A stretch of DNA of 64,000 nt from a virus. The DNA lies in the IMG/VR virus record IMGVR_UViG_3300042519_001962, positions 82,549 to 146,548 of that record; one strand, given 5' to 3'. The notes under the pieces were generated by a model. The model did not search any database, was not told the DNA's origin, and worked only from the letters and a program-made list of their open reading frames with translations. How positions within the stretch are numbered: position 1 is the stretch's first letter; each line of letters starts with the position of its first letter. The position numbers and the translations under genes are program-made. Below are positions 1-8,280 of the stretch, piece by piece.

Positions 1-596
1 AATTTTTTAAATATGTTCGTATAGGTTACTTCTTGTGGATTTCTAACTCTCAAAATATGAGATTTGGAACGAGATGCCGCAAGTAACCCATAAGGTGAAT
101 CCTCTACAATTAGAGTTTCTTCTGGTAAACAACTCATCATTGAAATTGCTTTCCAATACATCTCAGGGTGTGGTTTAGAATTCTTAACATCTTCATTTGA
201 GATAATTAAATCCATAAACTCCATTATTCCCAATTTTGAAAGTACAGTCAAAACTGTCTTTCTGATTGAATTAGAACAAACTGCTAATTTGTATCCATCT
301 TCAGAAAGTGCATTCATTACCGATTGTAGAGTTTGATTTGGTTTCAACTCTTTTAACATCTGTAATGTGTACTTTTGTTTTTTATCCCATACTTGTTTAT
401 GTAATTCAGTTGGTAATCCCTTTTGTTCACTCAACATATTCAACTTTTGGTTTGTTTTCAAACCATCATAAGTTGAAAGGTGTTCAGCCCAACTTATTTC
501 ATATTCAGGTCCTAATGCATTATTTAGTGCATCAAAGTGGATATTCTTAGCTTCTACTAAAACTCCATCTAAATCAAATACTATTAATTTTATCAT
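1..596 (-). CDS. HAD-superfamily phosphatase, C-terminus cut by window edge
   Basis: About 198 residues are visible, and the frame is still open at base 1. All four HAD motifs can be read: motif I 'FDLDGVLVEA' near the N-terminus, motif II 'CSNS', motif III 'SKPHPEMY' and motif IV 'VEDSPYG'. The cap-helix length suits a beta-phosphoglucomutase or phosphoglycolate phosphatase-like member acting on a small phosphorylated metabolite, possibly a sugar phosphate given the downstream-of-glycosyltransferase setting. The ATG at 596 overlaps the end of the next gene by 4 nt, so it lies in the same operon. Substrate is not predictable from the sequence. Confidence 0.85.
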   Translation of the reverse strand, partial: MIKLIVFDLDGVLVEAKNIHFDALNNALGPEYEISWAEHLSTYDGLKTNQKLNMLSEQKGLPTELHKQVWDKKQKYTLQMLKELKPNQTLQSVMNALSEDGYKLAVCSNSIRKTVLTVLSKLGIMEFMDLIISNEDVKNSKPHPEMYWKAISMMSCLPEETLIVEDSPYGLLAASRSKSHILRVRNPQEVTYTNIFKK

Positions 597-1291
597 ACTA
601 TTCCTCTTTCAAATGGCATTACACCATATTCATTAAACATTTTATCCAATTCTTTTTGGTATTCACTCATATTCCATTTTCCTTTATTAATAGCAGTTGC
701 TATATAAGGGAAAACAATACTATCATAGTGATACATACCTCTTTTTTTCTCACTACCAACTCGTATCATAAAATCCCGACCATATGAAATAATAGCTTCT
801 TCAAATTGCCAAATATTTAACGAACCAATAGTATTAACTAAATTTTGAAATATTTCCTTTTTAACTAGTGTTGGTTGGATTGAAAACTTTGCGTATTGAT
901 TGGTAACTAATGTACTATCTATGGTTGATGGAAGAAATGAATCACCTGCTAATATCATTTTAATACTCTCAACTACTCCACTTTTAACATAACCATAATA
1001 CTTTTCTAATAATTCAAAATTAGGTGTATCGAATAATATCATATCCTCATGCAAAAACATAATAACATCTTCCTCAATTTGTGGAAGTATTTGTCTCCAG
1101 CGCTCTGTATATGATTTTGAATCATCATATACCAATTGGATATAATCCGATGGTATTTGCGTATCTATTTGATTAACAGCCACATACACTTTATAACCAT
1201 TGATATATTTTTTGAATTGTCCAAAAAACATTGGCCATACATCCTTCATATCGGTGTGAGTGTACACTACTATTGGTAATTCTATTCCCAT
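593..1291 (-). CDS. Putative glycosyltransferase-like protein
   Basis: 232 residues. The N-terminus 'ELPIVVYTHTDMKDVW' followed by 'VYVAVNQ' resembles the first strands of a nucleotide-sugar-binding GT-A fold. The acidic segment 'DVIMFLHEDMILFD' could take the place of a DxD metal site. No close family is recognised. It overlaps its neighbours by 10 and 4 nt within a run of sugar-modifying genes, which is the main reason for the call. It could also be a general nucleotide-sugar-binding protein. Confidence 0.45.
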   Translation of the reverse strand: MGIELPIVVYTHTDMKDVWPMFFGQFKKYINGYKVYVAVNQIDTQIPSDYIQLVYDDSKSYTERWRQILPQIEEDVIMFLHEDMILFDTPNFELLEKYYGYVKSGVVESIKMILAGDSFLPSTIDSTLVTNQYAKFSIQPTLVKKEIFQNLVNTIGSLNIWQFEEAIISYGRDFMIRVGSEKKRGMYHYDSIVFPYIATAINKGKWNMSEYQKELDKMFNEYGVMPFERGIV

Positions 1292-2007
1292 ATTGTTTGT
1301 AAATTTATTCTATTTTCCCAAAGTCCATTTTGTATCATCCACCATTTATAAAATGCTATGGAATTTGAAAGGTCACCAGGGTTTCCTTCTATCTGAGCTG
1401 CAAATGTGTGAAATGGACTTCTAAATTCCATTTGCTCCTCTAATGAATTATATAATGATGTAAATGGTTTCATAGTTTCCATTGTACCATAAAACCACAT
1501 ATCCGCTGGTCCCATTTTGAAATGATTCCAATCTGCCATATATATTTTATCAGATTCGATTTCAGTTTGAAAATTAATACATTGAACTGGGTATGGGTTA
1601 CCTCTACCTGGTCCAGATGTATCTCTATTTATTCTACCCAAATCAAAACGAGCTTTAATAATGATATCATATTCTGAATTAGTTATATATGGTAACTTCA
1701 TTGATTCAGTTACACTATAAAGATGGGATAATACACTTTGAGGTGAACGTGGTGTTCCACTCAAATTATTTAAACCTCTACCATTTACCAATTCATTAAA
1801 ATCTTTTGGGGCTTCAAATATGGCTGACGTTGGATTATATAACTTAGTGATTTCACTCTCTTTTTCAATATCCCAACTATGGATAAACACATCAGTATCA
1901 GTAATATCTAAAATGTGTTTTTTAATATGGTTGTATCCATCATAACCATTGGAACTACCATCAGTTGTTGAATCAAATAAACCATGTAAACATAGTGCTA
2001 TTTTCAT
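1282..2007 (-). CDS. Hypothetical glycan-associated protein
   Basis: 241 residues. The start 'MKIALCLHGLFDS' followed by 'DTDVFIHSWD' resembles a group of capsule and viral glycan-cluster proteins that begin with a Rossmann-like 'CLSG...FIHTWD' pattern. 'IIIKARFDL' in the middle also fits that group, whose members are usually annotated as putative glycosyltransferases. Catalytic residues cannot be assigned. It overlaps the next gene by 10 nt and lies 1 nt from the FkbM methyltransferase, so it is translated from the same message. Confidence 0.4.
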   Translation of the reverse strand: MKIALCLHGLFDSTTDGSSNGYDGYNHIKKHILDITDTDVFIHSWDIEKESEITKLYNPTSAIFEAPKDFNELVNGRGLNNLSGTPRSPQSVLSHLYSVTESMKLPYITNSEYDIIIKARFDLGRINRDTSGPGRGNPYPVQCINFQTEIESDKIYMADWNHFKMGPADMWFYGTMETMKPFTSLYNSLEEQMEFRSPFHTFAAQIEGNPGDLSNSIAFYKWWMIQNGLWENRINLQTIWE

Positions 2008-2008
2008 A

Positions 2009-2674
2009 CTATTTTCTTTTCCACATTTTTATAAAATGAGAACTAACACCATCACCAACAGAATATATTTCAGTATGAGTATTACCAATCCATCCAAATA
2101 ATTTTGATTGATTTTCTTTACCAATAAAATTATGGAATTCTCCAGTTATGTAATTTACTTTTGATAAATCCTTTTGGTACAATACATCCACTTCAGCACC
2201 TTCTATATCAATTTTCAACAAACCAATAGTACCAACCATTTCTAAAATGGTTTCTAAACTAATAGTTTCAACCTCTTCATATTCATCACCCCTAAATCCA
2301 TGTTTGTTATGTTCATTTACAAAACCTGTTATTGAAAAGTTTCCAGAATTAGTATCATCATCATTGTTACCCATATATTTTTTTAACTTTACAATTTCAC
2401 CATCTTTAGATGATACTGCTTTGTGTAAAATTTGATGAGAATGTCTACTTTTATATTGTTCAACATTATATGAGGCTGCATCAATTGCTAAGATATTATG
2501 AAAGCGATAATTCCATGCTTCACTAAAACCACCAACATTACATCCCATATCAACGAGTTTTTCCGATGCATCTATGTCAACTAAATGAATTGGATATTCA
2601 TCCCTACATTCTTTTGTTATTTGATTAAACCAATTTGATGGTTGATTTTTACTAATTAATTTTTCTACTTTCAT
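2009..2674 (-). CDS. FkbM-family SAM-dependent methyltransferase
   Basis: 221 residues. The glycine-rich SAM loop reads 'LVDMGCNVGGFSEAW' (about residues 41-55). The FkbM hallmark 'LLKIDIEGAEVDVL' lies about two thirds of the way along, and 'GEFHNFIG' fits the final strand. FkbM enzymes usually O-methylate sugars or secondary metabolites, so methylation of a glycan made by the surrounding transferases is likely. The stop overlaps the start of the aminotransferase gene by one base. Confidence 0.75.
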   Translation of the reverse strand: MKVEKLISKNQPSNWFNQITKECRDEYPIHLVDIDASEKLVDMGCNVGGFSEAWNYRFHNILAIDAASYNVEQYKSRHSHQILHKAVSSKDGEIVKLKKYMGNNDDDTNSGNFSITGFVNEHNKHGFRGDEYEEVETISLETILEMVGTIGLLKIDIEGAEVDVLYQKDLSKVNYITGEFHNFIGKENQSKLFGWIGNTHTEIYSVGDGVSSHFIKMWKRK

Positions 2675-3300
2675 TATTCTATAACTTTATTGCTTTTGAA
2701 AACAGTAAATTCGGTTAAATCTCTATAACCATTATCTTCACCTAAATCACTCATATGTTCTGGATAGTTTTGAAACATAGCCAAACCTTGAGCTGCTTGT
2801 TGTGGAGTCATATACATATTCCAACCATGGAATGTAATATCATCCTCTTTGTAATATTTTTCACTTCTACCTTCATAACGAGCTTTTTTAAACCAATCAG
2901 CCGCATCAGCATTATCGGTTAGAATCATACCACCTTTCCAAATTGGAAGTAACTTTTTAATGTGGAATGATAACCCCATATAAGTTCCGGGTATGTACAT
3001 ACCGCTTGTTAATCGTTTTGCGGCATCGTAGATAGGATATGGTTTGAATTGGTATAAACCCTTCCAATGGTTTGTTTCTGCTCTCTTATCGAAGATAACT
3101 GTACCACCAGCATGTATAATCGATTGAGGTACTGATAGATACGTTTTTGATGGGATTGTAACTTCCTTCACCTCATTGTATTTACAAATAAGGAATAATG
3201 CGTTTGTACAACTATCAATTGAGATAGCGTAAGGAGCGCCGGTATAATTAGCGATTTCCTCTTCAAACATTCTTACAATTTTGTATGGATTGTGTAACAT
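2674..3300 (-). CDS. Short DegT/DnrJ/EryC1/StrS-type sugar aminotransferase
   Basis: 208 residues, against roughly 370 for the family. Recognisable parts are 'EEEIANYTGAPYAISIDSCTNALF' (quoted in outline: the substrate/PLP N-terminal block), 'PIYDAAKRL' with the PLP-binding aspartate, and 'GLSFHIKKLLPIWKGG', where the family has its Schiff-base lysine. The C-terminal small domain is mostly missing, and the last 50 residues do not resemble it. It may be a compact viral form, or an enzyme that has lost activity. A sugar 3- or 4-aminotransferase role would fit the adjacent GNAT and 2-epimerase genes. Confidence 0.65.
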   Translation of the reverse strand: MLHNPYKIVRMFEEEIANYTGAPYAISIDSCTNALFLICKYNEVKEVTIPSKTYLSVPQSIIHAGGTVIFDKRAETNHWKGLYQFKPYPIYDAAKRLTSGMYIPGTYMGLSFHIKKLLPIWKGGMILTDNADAADWFKKARYEGRSEKYYKEDDITFHGWNMYMTPQQAAQGLAMFQNYPEHMSDLGEDNGYRDLTEFTVFKSNKVIE

Positions 3301-3303
3301 AAT

Positions 3304-3687
3304 TTAATCTTTAGTTAATATATAATATTTTTTTGTAAATCCACAAGCTTCGAATAATTTCATACTTGCTTCATTATCTATTTTTACTTTTGCAAATGCG
3401 GTAGGCCATGTAACCATACATTGGTTTATCATAAACTTACCAACTCCCAAACCTTGAAAATCAGGATGTGTACATACTCTGATATCATCTTCAATAACAC
3501 CAACGTATCCAGCAGGTTTACCATTAACCAATGCTATACGATAAAACTGAGAATGTGTTTTCATATATGAATTCTGCATTTCTTCAGTAATATGAGTTGA
3601 TTTGATAAATCCACTCAATACTCTTTTATCATTTCTAAGAACTCTTACAAATTCCCAATATCCGCTTGTACATTCTACTAATTCCAT
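3304..3687 (-). CDS. GNAT-family N-acetyltransferase
   Basis: 127 residues from the ATG at 3687. An upstream ATG at 3729 is possible but would overlap the previous gene by 52 nt and add residues with no GNAT match. The acetyl-CoA loop reads 'VCTHPDFQGLGVGKFMI', and the family's C-terminal block reads 'NEASMKLFEACGF'. Next to a sugar aminotransferase, N-acetylation of an amino sugar is a plausible role, but this is inferred only from gene order. Confidence 0.8.
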   Translation of the reverse strand: MELVECTSGYWEFVRVLRNDKRVLSGFIKSTHITEEMQNSYMKTHSQFYRIALVNGKPAGYVGVIEDDIRVCTHPDFQGLGVGKFMINQCMVTWPTAFAKVKIDNEASMKLFEACGFTKKYYILTKD

Positions 3688-4454
3688 ATGCAAATCTTTT
3701 GAATATCTTGTGTGTTTTGGTAATTCCAAAATGATTGTAAATACCCTCTATGAGTTGGCATATCCATCATTGGTGTTAAACAAGTCCCAATATCAACATA
3801 AGTGTTATCAGGGTAATCTCTAAACAACTCCACAATTGCCAAATTGGTAAAAGTAGAAGCCGAAAAAAGGAATATGTGGTTTTTAACATTATTTGTTCTA
3901 ATCCACTCTTTAATATTTTCAATTTTTCCATAATCATTAATCATTGCGTTATAACCCACTCTAAAGTCTTTCACAAAAAATGGTAATCTATTTAAGTTAG
4001 CATCCTCATGTCCAATAAACACACAATCTCTACTATAAAAAATTGGTAGAATATGTGTTATGAATATAGGATAGTTTCCGTTTACCCAAAGATTAGCCCA
4101 AGTTAGTGATTCATCATCACCACCAGCTAAATCAACCTGCCAATCAAATGCTTCCTTACCTACACAACAACTACAACTAATTCCTTTGTAATAATTGTGT
4201 TGTTTGTATTGAAGTGATTCAACTAACTTCTGTTGATAAAATGAATGTTCTTTTGGGTCAAAGTGTTTGAAATCAGGTGACTGATAAACACCACCTTGCT
4301 TTTCATTTCCAATCTGAATTAGCCCATTATCTAATACTAATTCTTTATTTTGTAAGATATACATTTCACCATCTGAATAACGTGAAAATGCGAAGTTTTC
4401 TTTATTATCCAATTTGGATTTAAATTTAAAAAAGTGTTCTCTAAAATTTTTCAT
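3678..4454 (-). CDS. Putative GT-D-type glycosyltransferase
   Basis: 258 residues. 'FSRYSDGEMYIL' near residues 22-33 matches the 'R-x-D-G-E' metal/nucleotide-sugar site of the GT-D (DUF1792-like) transferases. 'FLFSASTFTNLAIVELF' and 'YVDIGTCLTP' resemble later strands of that fold. GT-D enzymes transfer glucose onto protein-linked glycans in bacteria. It overlaps the epimerase gene by 14 nt. The family call rests on one strong motif, so confidence is moderate. Confidence 0.5.
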   Translation of the reverse strand: MKNFREHFFKFKSKLDNKENFAFSRYSDGEMYILQNKELVLDNGLIQIGNEKQGGVYQSPDFKHFDPKEHSFYQQKLVESLQYKQHNYYKGISCSCCVGKEAFDWQVDLAGGDDESLTWANLWVNGNYPIFITHILPIFYSRDCVFIGHEDANLNRLPFFVKDFRVGYNAMINDYGKIENIKEWIRTNNVKNHIFLFSASTFTNLAIVELFRDYPDNTYVDIGTCLTPMMDMPTHRGYLQSFWNYQNTQDIQKICIWN

Positions 4455-5442
4455 CTCTTAATATATTTAAAACTTTAATAGCAGTATCACCATCACCATA
4501 TGGACAATTTTCACTAATATACGGATTATTATTAACTTTTCCAAATAATTTTTTTAAATCATTTGGATTTTTACATAAATGTAAATGACCTGTATATAAT
4601 CCTTCAGGTCTTTCGGTTGTAGTTCTACATACAATTACTTGCTTATTAAAAAATGAGCCCTCTTCTTGTAATCCACCACTATCCGAAATAATGAATCTAC
4701 ATTTCTTAATATGTAAAATCATATCAGTATGTTCCATTGGTTCAACCACATTAACACTGGTTAATAGATGTTTCCATTTTTGAACATTTGGATTTGGATG
4801 AATTGGTAAAATAAATTCCAAATCAGGATTAGCTATTGCTAAATCATTAAGTTCTGTAAACCACTTATCCATCCAATAATGATTTTCTCTACGATGTAAA
4901 GTAATCAGTACAAAGTTTTCATAAGTTGGGTCACCAAAATCTACCAAATTATCCAATACAGAGTTTCCAACTACATGAATTTTACCATGTACTTTTTCTT
5001 TTATTAGATTATTAGCCGATAATTGAGTTGGTGCAAGATTCACATCTGCTATTCTTGCTATCATTTGTCTATATCCCTCTTCAGGGTATGGGTGTTGTAA
5101 ATCACCACTTCTTAACCCAGCTTCCAAATAGTAAATCTTTAACTGTCTATTGAATGCTGCTAATGCACAGCCAAATGCTGAACCAGTATCACCTTGAACT
5201 AATACTGAACTGAATTCCCCATTAGGGAATTGTAACATACAATCTGATATAATTGAATCCAATCTATTATCAGAATTGTTTATATTAATTTTATAATCTA
5301 CTTTAACATTTTGAAGTAAATCAGGGTGTTGACCTGTAAATAGAAGTTTATATTCACTTCTATCCATAATCTTAATCAATGGTTTAATTTTTAACCATTC
5401 GGGTCTTGTCCCAAAACAGAGTAATATTGTATTATTTTTCAT
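4441..5442 (-). CDS. wecB: UDP-N-acetylglucosamine 2-epimerase (WecB-like)
   Basis: 333 residues, slightly shorter than cellular enzymes (about 370). Family signatures are present in order: 'CFGTRPEWLKIKPLI' at the N-terminus, 'VQGDTGSAFG', 'HLEAGLRS'-like 'YLEAGLRSGD', 'PEEGYRQMIARIADV', 'LITLHRREN' and 'ISDSGGLQEEG'. It interconverts UDP-GlcNAc and UDP-ManNAc in the cytoplasm. With the aminotransferase and GNAT it suggests the phage makes or diverts an activated amino sugar. Start overlaps the upstream GT2 gene by 11 nt. Confidence 0.9.
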   Translation of the reverse strand: MKNNTILLCFGTRPEWLKIKPLIKIMDRSEYKLLFTGQHPDLLQNVKVDYKININNSDNRLDSIISDCMLQFPNGEFSSVLVQGDTGSAFGCALAAFNRQLKIYYLEAGLRSGDLQHPYPEEGYRQMIARIADVNLAPTQLSANNLIKEKVHGKIHVVGNSVLDNLVDFGDPTYENFVLITLHRRENHYWMDKWFTELNDLAIANPDLEFILPIHPNPNVQKWKHLLTSVNVVEPMEHTDMILHIKKCRFIISDSGGLQEEGSFFNKQVIVCRTTTERPEGLYTGHLHLCKNPNDLKKLFGKVNNNPYISENCPYGDGDTAIKVLNILRDEKF

Positions 5443-6202
5443 TTACTAATTTCCAACCTTTAATTCTTTGTTCGTGAAAATATTGATTCATTAATTGTTT
5501 AAATGGTGTACCTTCTACACTAGCTTGGTTTGATTCCCATAGTGAGTTAGCATCACCACCATATTCAGCTCCTTTGATACTCCCCCATAGGGATTTATCA
5601 TCTTTAGGATGTGGCGGTACAAATGTAGGTATTCCTGCATACTTTTGTAACATATACGAAAAGTGCATATCTTCACCACAGGTATTGTATTTTGGGTCAG
5701 GTAATTCTCTCACCATATGAGATAACCATTCTTTCTTAAAGAACCAACTATGTCCAACTAAATCAACTTGTACAGTTCTTTCATTGTTACCTAATTCCGG
5801 CCATCCGAATCTTAAGTAGTGTTCGTAATAAGATGAATGTTCCGCTGGTAATGGGTTTGGATAAAGTAATCCAACTGAACCCAATAAACCTTCATGTGTT
5901 TTCATAGTTTCCATACAATTTTCTAACCATCTTTCGCCAGGGATTGTATCATCATCAAATACACAAACATAAGGATTTCTAGCGTTCATTGCGAAGTAGA
6001 ATCTTGCCCATACACCAAAGTTGTAATTACAATATGCAACTGGAATTTCCGTTCCAATATCATAATTCAACAAATCGTTATCACCTGGATTATTATACCA
6101 TAAAAGAATCTCATCCGGCTTTACCGTTTGATTCCTTAGAGCTTCTAATTGTTCGTTGAGGTTTTCGCCTCTCTTATAACCATTTAATATAACTGTTATC
6201 AT
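5432..6202 (-). CDS. Family 2 glycosyltransferase
   Basis: 256 residues with a GT-A fold. The N-terminal 'VILNGYKRGENLNEQLEAL' is the nucleotide-binding strand-helix, 'YVCVFDDDTIPGERW' carries the DxD metal site, and 'CGEDMHFSYMLQKY' supplies the catalytic ED block. No membrane segment is visible, so it acts in the cytoplasm. It overlaps the next gene by 4 nt. Donor and acceptor are not predictable. Confidence 0.85.
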   Translation of the reverse strand: MITVILNGYKRGENLNEQLEALRNQTVKPDEILLWYNNPGDNDLLNYDIGTEIPVAYCNYNFGVWARFYFAMNARNPYVCVFDDDTIPGERWLENCMETMKTHEGLLGSVGLLYPNPLPAEHSSYYEHYLRFGWPELGNNERTVQVDLVGHSWFFKKEWLSHMVRELPDPKYNTCGEDMHFSYMLQKYAGIPTFVPPHPKDDKSLWGSIKGAEYGGDANSLWESNQASVEGTPFKQLMNQYFHEQRIKGWKLVNEK

Positions 6203-7176
6203 ATTTTATTCATCATTTGTTTTAACCAAACTTCTTTTGTATAGTAAGTTTGGTAATTATCTTTTGCTTCTTCACTTTTCTTTTTGTAGAAAATGGGGTC
6301 TTTTAACATCTCAACCATTAACATAGCTGATTCAATATCAGATACATCTACTGATAAGTTTGGATGTAGCAATCGTTGTGTATCTAACTTTTCATTACCA
6401 ATTACAGGTATCCCAAAATATGCACAATTAAGTGAGAATGTACCAGCTGCTACCGTTGGCATTAGATGTACACCATATTTGAATTTAGATACTTCTACCA
6501 TCCAATCGTTCCAATTCATTCTTGGGAAGTGGGATAGGTTACCAATACCACCTTCATTTACTCTTTTTGAGTGAGATTCTTGTCCCCATATTGGTAATCC
6601 AAATTCAGATGCTACCATATAAGATTCAAACCCACCATACCATCGGGAGAAGTTACCACCAATCAGTACTTTATCCTCAGTAATAGGTTGAATATCTTTG
6701 ATGAAATCCTCTATCATAAGTGAATGAATTATCTCTACCTTTTTATTCCAGAATAATCCTCTATAATATTGAGAATCTGATAGATTGTGTGCAAATATAC
6801 CATCAGTAAGTGATAAAAAGTTATAGAACTGAATTTGGTCTATAACTTCATAATCATTCCACCACCAATGTGGTCCTTCTTGAATGTAATATACTTTAGT
6901 ATTACTTTCTTTTAAAGTTGGTATTATTGGTTGTTGTAAATATTTAGATACTGGATTTACTCCATTTACTAATGTACTACCTTCAGAATTTAAATAGGTT
7001 TTTCCTTTTGGAAATATGATAAATACAACATCATAGTTTTTAACCGAATCATAAGTTTCTAATGGATAGTGAACCGCATTAAGAGCGTTCATCCAAGCAA
7101 ACTCAGTTCTCATATTATTATGAGTTGGTGGGATAGTTCCACTAAATCCCATTTCAGTTAAAAATGCTATTCTCAT
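6199..7176 (-). CDS. GT-B-type glycosyltransferase-like protein
   Basis: 325 residues. The N-terminus 'MRIAFLTEMGFSGTIPPTHN' resembles the acceptor Rossmann domain of GT4 enzymes. 'LIGGNFSRWYGG' begins the donor domain, and 'AGTFSLNCAYFGIPVIGNEK' stands where GT4 proteins carry their donor-binding E-x7-E region, though the classic glutamates are not conserved. Overlaps on both sides are 4 nt, so it is operonic. Could be an inactive or highly diverged transferase. Confidence 0.6.
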   Translation of the reverse strand: MRIAFLTEMGFSGTIPPTHNNMRTEFAWMNALNAVHYPLETYDSVKNYDVVFIIFPKGKTYLNSEGSTLVNGVNPVSKYLQQPIIPTLKESNTKVYYIQEGPHWWWNDYEVIDQIQFYNFLSLTDGIFAHNLSDSQYYRGLFWNKKVEIIHSLMIEDFIKDIQPITEDKVLIGGNFSRWYGGFESYMVASEFGLPIWGQESHSKRVNEGGIGNLSHFPRMNWNDWMVEVSKFKYGVHLMPTVAAGTFSLNCAYFGIPVIGNEKLDTQRLLHPNLSVDVSDIESAMLMVEMLKDPIFYKKKSEEAKDNYQTYYTKEVWLKQMMNKI

Positions 7177-7802
7177 ATAGTATCGTACAATTCGTTTTGT
7201 TTTTCTTGTCTTTCTATTCCTTTAGGGTGATAGATAGCGTATTCCTCTTGCAATGGTAGGATAGTTAATGTATTATAACCTTTGATTCTTTCATGTACTT
7301 TACCATCCCACTCAATCTCCGATGTTCTTCGGTAAATTCTAGTTTGTAAATCAGGCCAGTTAATCCAACCATTTGGATTTAATTGCCATCCCCATTTTTT
7401 AATATGTTCATCGGTTAATCCTTCAACGGTATTAACTCTTGGTACAAAGAATAAATCAATATCTAAGTTAGCTTCGATTAAATCGTGCATATTTTCAATC
7501 AAAAATTCCGATGGGATTTCATCTGCATCCAATTGGAAAATAAAGATACCATTTGCATGATTCTTTAAGTTGTTTTTAAAACTTGCAAAATCCTTATTAA
7601 GTGGAAAACTTATTATGTTTATGTTTTGATGTAATTCACCTATAATTCTTAGATAGTTTACCACATCTTCAGTAGCCCCATCTGAATCATATTGAATCAA
7701 AATCTCATCCTCTTTTTGAATTCTCGGATGTATGAAATTGATTAATTTTGTAATCTCTTCAATTTCATTACAAACTGTAACTGCATATGTTATATTAACC
7801 AT
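7173..7802 (-). CDS. Family 2 glycosyltransferase (WaaE/SunS-like)
   Basis: 209 residues. 'ITYAVTVCNEIEEITKLINF' is the typical start of the LPS-core/SunS-type GT2 group, 'GIFIFQLDADEIPSEFL' holds the D-x-D-E metal site, and 'TRIYRRTSEIEWDGKVHE' matches the conserved R-x-W-x-G-x-VHE block. Members add sugars to LPS core or peptides. It overlaps both neighbours (4 and 8 nt). Confidence 0.85.
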   Translation of the reverse strand: MVNITYAVTVCNEIEEITKLINFIHPRIQKEDEILIQYDSDGATEDVVNYLRIIGELHQNINIISFPLNKDFASFKNNLKNHANGIFIFQLDADEIPSEFLIENMHDLIEANLDIDLFFVPRVNTVEGLTDEHIKKWGWQLNPNGWINWPDLQTRIYRRTSEIEWDGKVHERIKGYNTLTILPLQEEYAIYHPKGIERQEKQNELYDTI

Positions 7803-8280
7803 AATATTCTTCTAATACATTTTTCTTAAAAAATACTTCACTCATATATTGAATCCCATCTTTGTTATATGTACGATATGGATTTTCAATCTTTTTTAAT
7901 TCAATACCAGTTTTAACGTAACTATTATAGATACGTTCTCCACCTCTATCATATACAGTTGCTATATCATATAATCCAACATTTGTAGTTTTTTGTTCAT
8001 TTAAAACTTTATTAGCTTTATCTTCCAATTTCTTAAACCATTTGAAAAAATCTTCCGGTTTAATTGATGATAATTTAATTGCTGAGAACTTTTGTTCATA
8101 TATTCCCGTTACGAATATAATAGTTGAATCGGCTCCACTTAGGGATTCCTTATTACCATCCGCATATTTGTAAGTAGATATACGATATACCCCATACGGC
8201 TGTACAGCCGAACGGGATACACGTTTTTCTTCTAATATTAGTGGTTTATACTTTATTGCCTGATTTGGAGTAGTTGCCAT
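7795..8280 (-). CDS. Hypothetical phage protein
   Basis: 161 residues, no recognised domain. It is rich in Lys and Tyr. The middle reads 'IIFVTGIYEQKFSAIKLSSI' with 'PEDFFKWFKKLEDK', suggesting an alpha/beta protein. I have an impression of similar unannotated proteins in T4-like marine phages but cannot name one. It sits between two glycosyltransferases, overlapping one by 8 nt and abutting the other by one base, so it is co-translated with them; function may be unrelated to glycans. Confidence 0.6.
   Translation of the reverse strand: MATTPNQAIKYKPLILEEKRVSRSAVQPYGVYRISTYKYADGNKESLSGADSTIIFVTGIYEQKFSAIKLSSIKPEDFFKWFKKLEDKANKVLNEQKTTNVGLYDIATVYDRGGERIYNSYVKTGIELKKIENPYRTYNKDGIQYMSEVFFKKNVLEEYYG

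Noticed and set aside
308-550. An 80-residue plus-strand open frame near the left edge
   Set aside because: It is the antisense of the HAD phosphatase gene, which shows all four HAD motifs on the minus strand.
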